Shown: piece after piece, positions 56,917 through 64,000 of the stretch
Layout of the letters: each line of letters begins with the position of its first letter
Numbering within the stretch: position 1 is the stretch's first letter
Assembly (NCBI GenBank): GCA_029339195.1
Contig: JAPTJF010000029.1
Location: 62,001-126,000 of the forward strand
From: Micractinium sp. NFX-FRZ
Lineage: Eukaryota > Chlorophyta > Trebouxiophyceae > Chlorellales > Chlorellaceae
Direction: 5' to 3'
DNA length: 64,000 nt
Made by a program: the position numbers and the translations under genes
Notes under the pieces: model-generated
Databases searched by the model: none
Told to the model about the DNA's origin: nothing
Seen by the model: only the letters and a program-made list of their open reading frames with translations

Positions 56917-59900
56917 TTACTCTGCCAGCGTCATCTTGCCCATCTGGTGCTGCACCGCGGCAGCCGCCTGCTGATGTGGCGGCAGCGCCACGTCAGCGCT
57001 CTGCTCCAGCGAGCTGGCAGAGTCCACCTTGCCCGTGCCCCGGCTGCCATTCCGGCTCATCATCCGAATAGGACTGCAGGCAACCAGGGAAGAGGGCAAG
57101 GCAGGCAGGCAGGCAGGCCAGAGAGGGGCGTGAGATTCATGCCGGGGCACGGAGATGGCATGTGCTGATGGAACACACCCTGTGGGCGGACCCTGGGCAC
57201 ACGCTGGGCAAGCTGCTGGGCAGCGGCGGCGGCGCAGGGTGCTTGTGAGCGCAGCTGGTGGGGCTGAAGCGGCATGCCAGCAGGGCGCAAAGGCAGCAAA
57301 GGCCTGCCTGCGTGCACTGGCCCCGCCGGCGTTGTTATGAGCGGGGCCTGCAGGGTCGGGCCAGGCAGGCAACCAGCAGGCGGGGGCGGGGGCAGGCTCA
57401 GGGCTGGGCCCTGGCCCAAGTTGCCCACCCATTTGTGCAGCACCCAGTTGTGCTGCCCACCCTTTTGTGCAATGCAACACAAGGCTGAAGGAGCAGCCTT
57501 CTCCCAGGCAAGTCACACCTTCAGCCCTGCCCCAATCCCCGGGCTCTCAAGAAGCGTCTGCAGCGGCGCCACACAGCTGGCAGCAGTACCGTGCAGTACC
57601 GGCTCGCTCACCGTGGATACTGCTGCTGCTGCGGTGGGGGCGGGCCCCCATACTGCTGCTGCTGCGCAAACGCGGAGGGCTGCATGCCGCCGCCGCCGCC
57701 GCCGCCGCTGCCGCCGCTGCGCCCGCTGCCGTGCGGCGGGAAGGCAGGCCCCGCCATTGAGCCGCTGGCTGGGTAGCCGTAGCCCGCACCGGGCGGGAAG
57801 TTGCCCATCTGTGGCATCATCATGGCATAGGGGCTGTGTGGGCCCATGGCAGCCATCCCTCCCATTGCGCCATACGGCTGCATGCCGAAAGGAGTGCCCG
57901 GCATCATGCCTGCACCGGGGCAGCGGCAGAGGCAGGCGAGCGGCAGGCAAGTGAGCGGCAGCACGGGAGCAGTCGTGCAATCAGCTGCAGTGCTTTGCAC
58001 GCATGGCACCAGATGCAAGCAGCAGCAGGGGGCACGTCAGCAGCCCAGGCCGGGTCGCTCCAGGCCGCTGCAATGCTCCATGCTTCCTCTCATCAAGCAT
58101 CCCACATCCCGTCCCACATGCTACCCCAGGCAGGCCCACCACCCCAGGCTGCATATGCTTGCTCAGCATGCTTAACAAACCCCCACCCTCCCTGCCGAAC
58201 CCTCCCTGAGGAAGCATCAGTGCACCCACCTGCCCCGGGGAAGCCATACATGCCAAAGCCGGCGCCATAGGGCGTGGGCGGGCTGCCGAACAGTGCGGGG
58301 TTGGCGGCGCCAGCGGGCGCGCCAAACGGCGGCGGCGGCCGGCCCGCGCCGCCGCCGCTGCCCATGCTGCCGGCGCCAGGGCGCACGCTGCCACCGGCGC
58401 CGGGCGCGGGCCGCGAGAGCGAGCCAGACCCCTTGGGTGTGGCGGGCTTCACCTCCACCTTCTTGCCTCCCAGGTCGTGCATCGTCCCCGCTGCAAACAC
58501 GCTCTCAGCGCTGGCATCCTCCGCAAACGTCACAAAGCTGCGGCGGGGGGGGGGGGGGGGGGCCGGGCAGGCGGACGGGTGGGCGGGCACGTTTAAAATG
58601 GCAGGCGACGGTGGGAGAGCGGTAGGATGAGACCGCGCAAAGCAGGCCTGGCTGCTGCACCCGCCCCCTTGGCCCGCTACCCCTGCTGCGCTGCTGCTAG
58701 TCCTACCACAAAGCCCAGCACTTGAGGCACTCCGAGCATTGCCTGCTCACCCGAAGCCGCGCGACCGCCCGCTCATGTGGTCCTGCATGATCTGCGCCTC
58801 CACCACCTCCCCGTACTGGCTAAAGTAGTCGCGGAACTGGTCTGCCGGGGAGAGAGCAGGGCAGGGCAGCAAGGAGGGAGCGGCGTGAGGGCAAGGTACA
58901 TGCAAGCACAATCCCCCCTCGGTGGGTGGGCAGAGAGCTGCGTAGCAAATACAGAAAGGGCAGCGCTGCGTAGCAAAACACAGGAGAGCTGCGTTGCACA
59001 ACCGGGAGCCCACCAAAGCTGAATGCGTGGGGTAAGGGGCACGGCGGGAGGGACGATGCGCAGAGCCCTGCTTTTGATCAAACAAGCTGCTTAGTGTTTC
59101 TGGCAACCTGGGTTTCTGCAGTACCAGCAGGATCTGATCAATCGGTGAGGGCGCAAAGCGCAGCGCGGCAACACAGCCTGCGCTCACCCTCTGTTGTCTC
59201 GGGCGACAGGCCGCCCACAAACACCTTGCGCGCCTTGGGCTTCTGCTCCTGAGGCACAGACTTCTTGGCGTCAATCTGCACGCGGGGCAGCAGCAGTGGG
59301 CCACAGCGGCAGCGCAGCGTGGGCGAGTCATGTCATGGTTACCTCAGGGCACGCTGGCACGACCAGAGCTTCCTTCAGCAGCTGCGAGCGCAGTTGAGGG
59401 TACCAGGCCACCAGCAGACAACAGAAAAGAGTGCCCAGCGGCGCTGCCGGGCCGCACCTGGCGGCCGTCTATGACGTGAAGTTCTGCAACCACTGCGTCC
59501 GCTGCCTCTGGCGTGGTGAAGGTAACGAATCCAAACCCGCGGGGCCGGCCCGTCTGGCGGTCACGCATCACAACCTGCGAAGGCGGAGGGCGCGAATAGG
59601 TTTTGGCGCGCTGCAGTAGAGGGGGCTGGCGCAAGCAGGCGCACCGCGCCTGGACTGGGCACTCACCGCTTCCACAATCGAGCCATACTTGGAGAAGTGC
59701 TCACGAAGCTTTTCTGCAGGTCAGGGAGGCGGCAGAGTGAGCGCCGGGGGAGGCAAGCGAGCGGGCCCACCCTATGCAGCCCTGCCGCCTTACCTTCTGT
59801 TGTGTCCCAGCTCAGACCTCCCAGAAACAGCTTGGCGGTGGAGGCCCTGCAGAGGGAAGTGTGCAGGGGGTGCTCAGATCGGTGCACTTGGCCGCTTATG

Positions 59901-59966
59901 TAGGGCGCCGCAGCTGGCTGCATACCTGGGGCTGGTGTCCTCCGGAGAGGGGCTTGAGTCCCCCAT
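56917..59966 (-). CDS. Two-RRM RNA-binding protein (hnRNP A/B, Musashi/DAZAP1-like), 399 aa
   Basis: Binds single-stranded RNA; family members act in splicing, mRNA stability or translation. Nine exons: 59966-59926, 59846-59794, 59713-59667, 59574-59458, 59275-59188, 58841-58751, 58537-58230, 57909-57612, 57073-56917. RRM1 has RNP2 LFLGGL and RNP1 RGFGFVTF. RRM2 has RNP2 VFVGGL and RNP1 RGFGFVTF, the latter formed across an intron (GFG|FVTF). A short Lys-rich linker (DAKKSVPQEQKPKARK) joins them as in hnRNP A/B proteins. The C-terminal half is disordered, rich in Gly, Pro, Met, Tyr and Gln, and ends in a conserved-looking GKMTLAE. The start MGDSSPSPEDTSPR is short and acidic, with no targeting signal, so nucleus or cytosol is expected. 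A poly-G/poly-C tract adjoins the exon 7 acceptor. Confidence 0.88.
58545..58562 (-). repeat. Poly-G (poly-C on coding strand) run of 18 at splice acceptor
   Basis: Eighteen G on the plus strand form a pure C tract about eight bases upstream of the exon 7 acceptor (CCGCCGCAG) on the minus strand. It replaces the usual mixed pyrimidine tract and is probably length-variable. Confidence 0.9.
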
Positions 59967-60166
59967 GATTGCCGCTAGGTAGGCAAACTGGCCAAGGAAC
60001 ACGGGCCCGAGCCTTTCAGCGCCCAAGACCAAACGCCACGTAGGCGGACCTCGCTTCCACCGCTCCTTTGATCTTGAAATTATCAGCAAAGCATCAATCC
60101 TTACCACGAATTGCCTTAGAAGGTCCCCTGCAGGCCACACACGCGGCCCACTGTGCCGTCTGTTTC
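59967..60166. promoter_or_regulatory. Divergent promoter region, RRM gene / aminotransferase-like gene
   Basis: Only 200 bases separate the two opposite start codons. The spacer includes a short AT-richer stretch (GAAATTATCAGCAAAGCATC) at about 60076-60095 and no ORF of its own. Transcripts may overlap at their 5' ends. Confidence 0.55.
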
Positions 60167-62496
60167 ATGGCCTTGCGCACCAGCAAAGTTGCCAGTGCTC
60201 TTGCACACGCACGACTAGCGTCTCGGTGCATCCAGAGTCCCGACGCACGTGGGGGCCGGGATTCTGGGAGGCAGCAGCACCCAGCAGGGCAACGCGGGGC
60301 GGCAGCGCTTGCGGCGGTCGCCAGCCTCAAGCCAGCAGAGGTCCTGCGCAGCACCCGCAAACCACCTCTGCCCAACATTCCGCAGCAGCCACACATGTAT
60401 TGCCTCGTGAAGAACGCAGAGGTGTTGCCCTGCCAGAAGCCCTCTGGAGCATGGCTGGACGCGGCGCCTCGAGGTGGGTGCACGGCACGCGGCCCGCTGC
60501 ACGCCAGGGCCTGGGCACTCGGCACATGAATTGCACTGCTGGCCGGTGATGCGCTCTGCCATCCCGTGCGCTTCTCACACTCCTGGCATCACACTACAGG
60601 GCCGCCCCTGTTCAGTGCCTGCCGTCGCAAGCTCGCCGCTGTCCCTTCCCCCCAGGCCTGTCCGCCCAACACGCTGCACCCCACCAGAACCACTACAGCC
60701 CACTGTACAACTGTCCCTCACTGCCACCACCACCTTTCCCACCTCTGGTTAGCCCGATTCAGTGCAGACAGCTACACTACGTGTCGGCTTAATCCGTGCA
60801 TTGTGCCTGCTCTCGTGTTTGAGCGCAGCTTCCACATTCGCCCTCATCCCCCTGAGTCACCCCCTCCATCTGATGCAGGCGCCTACACCACCGCGCGCAC
60901 AGTGGGAGGGGGCACCTCCGTCTTTGAGCTCAGCTTCCACATCCAGCGCCTGGCCAGCAGCGCAGCGCTGATGATGCAGGCCGACGCAGCGGGCGCAGCG
61001 GGCGCAGCAGGGCCGGCGGCTGCAGAAGCGGCCGTGCTGGACGCTGCGCAGTTGCGGCCGCGCCTGCTGGCCTCGCTGCGTGCGGCGGTGCGGGGGTACC
61101 GCGCTGCCGCAGGCGACACGGGTGGCGAGCTGAAGCTGACCGTGCTGCTGACCTGGGCGGGGTGCCAGCTGGAACAGCAGGAGCAAGGCGGAGCAGCCGG
61201 CAACGGCAACGGCACCAGCAACGGCGGCGCACCGGCTGCTGCCAGCGCAGCAGCCGGTGCGGCAGCAGTGCCGCCGCCAGCAGCCACCGCCGGCGCCGAC
61301 ATTTTCGTGCACGTCAGCCCGCTGCCCCCACGCCCCCAGCCGCCCGTCCGTGTCGTGATGCGTGGCAGTCCGCGCCAGAATGCGGCCGCCAAGGACAGCG
61401 AGTGGGTGCGGCAGCGCAAGGCGCTGGAAGCAGGGCTGCCACCGGACGTGAATGAGGTCAGTGCTGATGTGGCAGCAGCACGGGCACCAGTGGGGTCAGT
61501 GGGTGGTTTCAATGGCAAATTGTGTGGCTTGGTGGCTTGTGGGGAGGAGCGGACGGCGGGATGGGGCGAATAGTGGGGTGGGGTGGGACGCAGGGCATGT
61601 GCATTGCTAGATCACTGGGCAAGGGCGGTTCTCTTCTCCCTGTTACCAGACAAAGGCAGAGTGCTTTCCCAAGGGAACCACTCCCAATGCGTTGCCCCTC
61701 TGGTCTGCTGCTCCCTCTCCCCGCTGCAGGCAGTGCTGGTGGGAGAAGGCGGCGCCCTGTTTGAGGGCCTCACCTCCAATTTCTTTGCAGTGATGGAAGG
61801 CACGGTGTACACGGCGGGGGAGGGTGTGCTGGCGGGGACGGTGCGGGAGGTGACGCTGGCGGTGGCGCGGCGCGAGGGCATCCCAGGTGCGTGGGTTGTG
61901 CTGACGCCGTCGTTTGATGTGCCGTCATGGGGCCGCTGTGGTCGATGAGGTGCAAGTGGGCGGCACTGTGCCGGCATTACCGAAATGCTTGGGTGAGTGC
62001 TGCTGTGTGCTGCCAAGCGGCGGTGTGCCTGTCGCTGCAATCAGCAGCGCTGCTACTGCTCCCTGCACAGCTTCTGCCTGCCTCTCTGCCTTCGGGCCTG
62101 CAACCTGGCCTACCCTGCCCCGCCCTGATCTACCCCGCCTGCCCGGCCCTGCCTGCAGTGGTGTTGGAACCGCCGCGCCTTGCTGACCTGGCCCGCTGGG
62201 AGGGCTGCTTCATTACCAGCACCAGCCGCCTGCTGCTGCCCGTGGACGAAGCCAGCGTGTTCCGTGAGCAGCCAGCAGCAGGCGGTGCTGCAGCCGCAGC
62301 CCAGGAGGCAGAGGTCCAGGGCCAGCAGCAGCCAGGGGAGGCGGCAGCGGCAGCGGCAGGCGCAGCGGGGGAGGCAGGGGCGGCGCCAGATGTGCCGCCT
62401 CCCCCACGCCGCTTTGAGCGAGGTGGTCTGGTGCACCGGCTGGAGCAGCTGGTGCTGGCTGAGGTGGTGGCCTGCAGCGAGCCGCTATTTGATTGA
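60167..62496 (+). CDS. Class-IV PLP-dependent aminotransferase-like protein, about 459 aa
   Basis: Fold of branched-chain/D-amino-acid aminotransferases and aminodeoxychorismate lyase; exact substrate unknown. Exons: 60167-60473, 60879-61456, 61730-61886, 62159-62496. Intron 1 splits APRGAYTTARTVGG, a block I associate with plant class-IV homologues annotated as D-amino-acid aminotransferase-like. KDSEWVRQRKALE (Lys about 273) is the likely PLP-binding site. LFEGLTSNFFAV, GVLAGTVREVTL, EGIPVVLEPPRL and GCFITSTSRLLLPVDE are the usual cofactor and substrate-pocket motifs. Ala/Gly/Asn and Ala/Gln low-complexity inserts lengthen the protein. The start MALRTSKVASALAHARLASR resembles an organelle transit peptide; the frame is open further upstream to an ATG at 60068, but that would overlap the divergent promoter. 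Confidence 0.85.
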
Positions 62497-63209
62497 ACAC
62501 CGCCAAGCAGCCAGGCAGCCGAGCGGACACCCCAGACTGACGGTGCTTCCCAGGCAGCCGAGGGCTGGCATCATCCATGCTGCCGCCGCTTGCCCCAGCC
62601 CTCGCCCTCTGCTCTCCTTCCCTTGCCCAGACGTCATGTCGGTGCCAGCAGTCTCCAATCGTGACTTAGCTCTTGATTTGCGCCATCCGCTCCTGATGTA
62701 GCGCCATCCTCCAGCGACACTACGTGCTATTCATGTCTTCTTGTACTGCAATTCCATCTATGTCTTCGCTGCACTTGGTCACCCCTGCTCTGCCCGCCCC
62801 TCCCTCATTGTCCAGCCTGCCTCATACTTCTGCGTGACCCAGTTTATACATGCACCGCGCCCCGATCAAAGACTGCCCTCCATCCAGCATCAACGCTGTT
62901 ACGACCCAGCCCTTGTCAGCACGCTGCAGTGCATCGTGAACACCTGTTTGCTGCAATGTTACATGTGTAAGCCGCGATGCGATGCGCACGGCTGAAGCAA
63001 ATGTGTGATTTGAGGAGAGGTAGGGGAGCAGACAGACCAGAGAGCAGCACAAGGAGCGGGGAGAGGGGAGCAGGGAGCGAGAAGCACAGGGACAAGGGGG
63101 CGGGAGGTTTGCAGGTGACAGCAGGGGAGAACAATCAAATACAGAGCATGCGTTGGGCAGCGACGGCCAAGGCGCCAAGAGAGCGTTCCATGAGGCGCTG
63201 CGCACCCGC
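62497..63209. other. Intergenic region between convergent genes
   Basis: 3' regions of the aminotransferase-like gene (plus) and PNO1 (minus). It contains the shared poly(A) element at 62957-62970. The rest is purine-rich past 63000. No exon is seen. Confidence 0.55.
62957..62970. terminator. Near-palindromic bidirectional poly(A) element
   Basis: TGTTACATGTGTAA contains TGTAA on the plus strand (62966-62970) and, through TTACA (62959-62963), TGTAA on the minus strand. It lies about 470 bases after the plus-strand stop and 250 after the minus-strand stop, so it can serve both convergent genes. Confidence 0.55.
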
Positions 63210-63805
63210 CTAGTAGCTTTGGCTGAGCCGCGCCGTCACGCTGTGCAGCTGCATTAGGCAGAAGGGAGTGAAAGCACAGTCAGGAGAACTGCAGACGCTA
63301 GCCCCGGCTGGCCCGATCAGGGCACGCCCAGCAGGCAGGCAGGCTGCCCTCCTGCCAGACGATGCCTGAGCAGATGCACGCAGCGCAGAGCGTGCATGCG
63401 CCCAGCGCAGCATCCGATGACAGATTTGGGCAGCCTCAACCGCATCATCCCGCAAGTTGTGGCTGCTGCCACACCTCCGCCCCCGCCATGCTGCGTGTGC
63501 GTGCCCACCTTTGCCCTTAGCAGCTCTGGAATGCCGCCGCAGCTTGAGCATGCCCAAAGCTCGTATCGGCCACCCAAAGCGCCAAACAAACAACATCACA
63601 TACACACATGCCCTCCCCCCCTCCCCCGCCCCTCTCACCTTGCTGTACACCTTGCCCGCTGGCGAGCCCAGGATGAGTGCGCAGATGGAGTCGCGTGCCG
63701 CCCGGATGTTCTGGAAGGACCCCAGGATGTGGATGCGCGTGTCGGCCAGCACGATGCGCGTGCGCGTGGCATTCTCAATCGTGAACTTGGTCTTGCCGTT
63801 CTTGC
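63210..63805 (-). CDS. PNO1: PNO1/Dim2 (Rrp20) KH-domain ribosome assembly factor (5' partial)
   Basis: PNO1 binds the 3' end of 18S rRNA in the pre-40S particle, partners the nuclease NOB1 and recruits the dimethylase Dim1. Two exons are visible: 63805-63639 and 63248-63210. The first carries the near-invariant KH-like block GKTKFTIENATRTRIVLADT, then IHILGSFQNIRAARDSIC and LILGSPAGKVYSK. The last exon encodes only LHSVTARLSQSY and the stop, slightly diverged from the usual basic VASR/AARM-type C-terminus. The N-terminal half lies beyond the right edge. The intron between the two exons is about 390 bases. Confidence 0.92.
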
Positions 63806-64000
63806 CTGGACACAGGAGGGGAGGGGAAGGGATAGGGGAGGGTGAGGCACGTGGATTGTCAAAAGGCAGCCAGCGCGGGCAGAGCCTCCGCAGCCACGGC
63901 TGGACCAGCCGGGCAGCGGCGGACGCAGCAGCACAGCCGCCGCTGTTGCTGCTGTGCCGCTGCCTGCTGCCCATCGGCTGGCCCATCTGGCATCCCAGCC

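Noticed and set aside
1..64000. Search by eye for tRNA, rRNA, CRISPR arrays, bacterial operons or viral genes.
   Set aside because: None seen. The window is a run of intron-containing eukaryotic genes, and the repeats are microsatellites or tandem junction copies, not spaced arrays.

Overview
The window looks like nuclear DNA of a green alga, most likely a trebouxiophyte of the Chlorella type. It is very GC-rich. Nearly every gene is split by many short introns whose acceptors read CTGCAG or CCGCAG. Several 3' regions carry TGTAA, the green-algal polyadenylation signal. The proteins have long Ala/Gln/Pro runs, and the gene set (COG5, EI24, eL15, PNO1, F-type-lectin kinase, Ser-Pro-rich wall-type sequence) is eukaryotic and algal. 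I saw no operon, CRISPR array, tRNA or rRNA. All gene models were built by hand from splice signals, reading phase and family motifs.

Layout. 113-5238 (+): receptor-like kinase with an F-type-lectin-like ectodomain, cut by the left edge. 6551-12590 (+): divergent kinase-fold protein. 14167-15429 (-): Ser-Pro-rich, cell-wall-type low-complexity region. 17214-19199 (+): unknown protein whose first intron holds an antisense retroelement-like fragment. 19965-25819 (-): COG5, a Golgi tether subunit. 26965-28239 (-): small predicted plastid membrane protein. 28517-31346 (-): endonuclease III. 31654-34183 (+): ribosomal protein eL15. 34590-37443 (+): EI24-like ER membrane protein. 38151-47178 (+): RING and RanBP2 zinc-finger protein. 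47853-55587 (+): FUSC-type membrane protein. 56917-59966 (-): two-RRM RNA-binding protein. 60167-62496 (+): class-IV PLP aminotransferase-like protein. 63210-63805 (-): PNO1, cut by the right edge.

The genes are mostly unrelated housekeeping functions: ribosome protein and ribosome assembly, Golgi tethering, DNA repair, RNA binding and autophagy. Two head-to-head pairs (endonuclease III/eL15 and RRM/aminotransferase) have only about 200-300 bases between start codons. One convergent pair (aminotransferase/PNO1) appears to share a near-palindromic poly(A) element.

The most unusual signal is in the introns. In at least eleven of them, across six genes, a decayed copy of the neighbouring exon-intron junction (about 40-130 bases, often with its splice site) lies tandemly inside the intron. 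Together with four GC-AG introns and micro-exons of 9, 14 and 32 bases, this suggests a genome where small tandem duplications across splice junctions keep lengthening introns.
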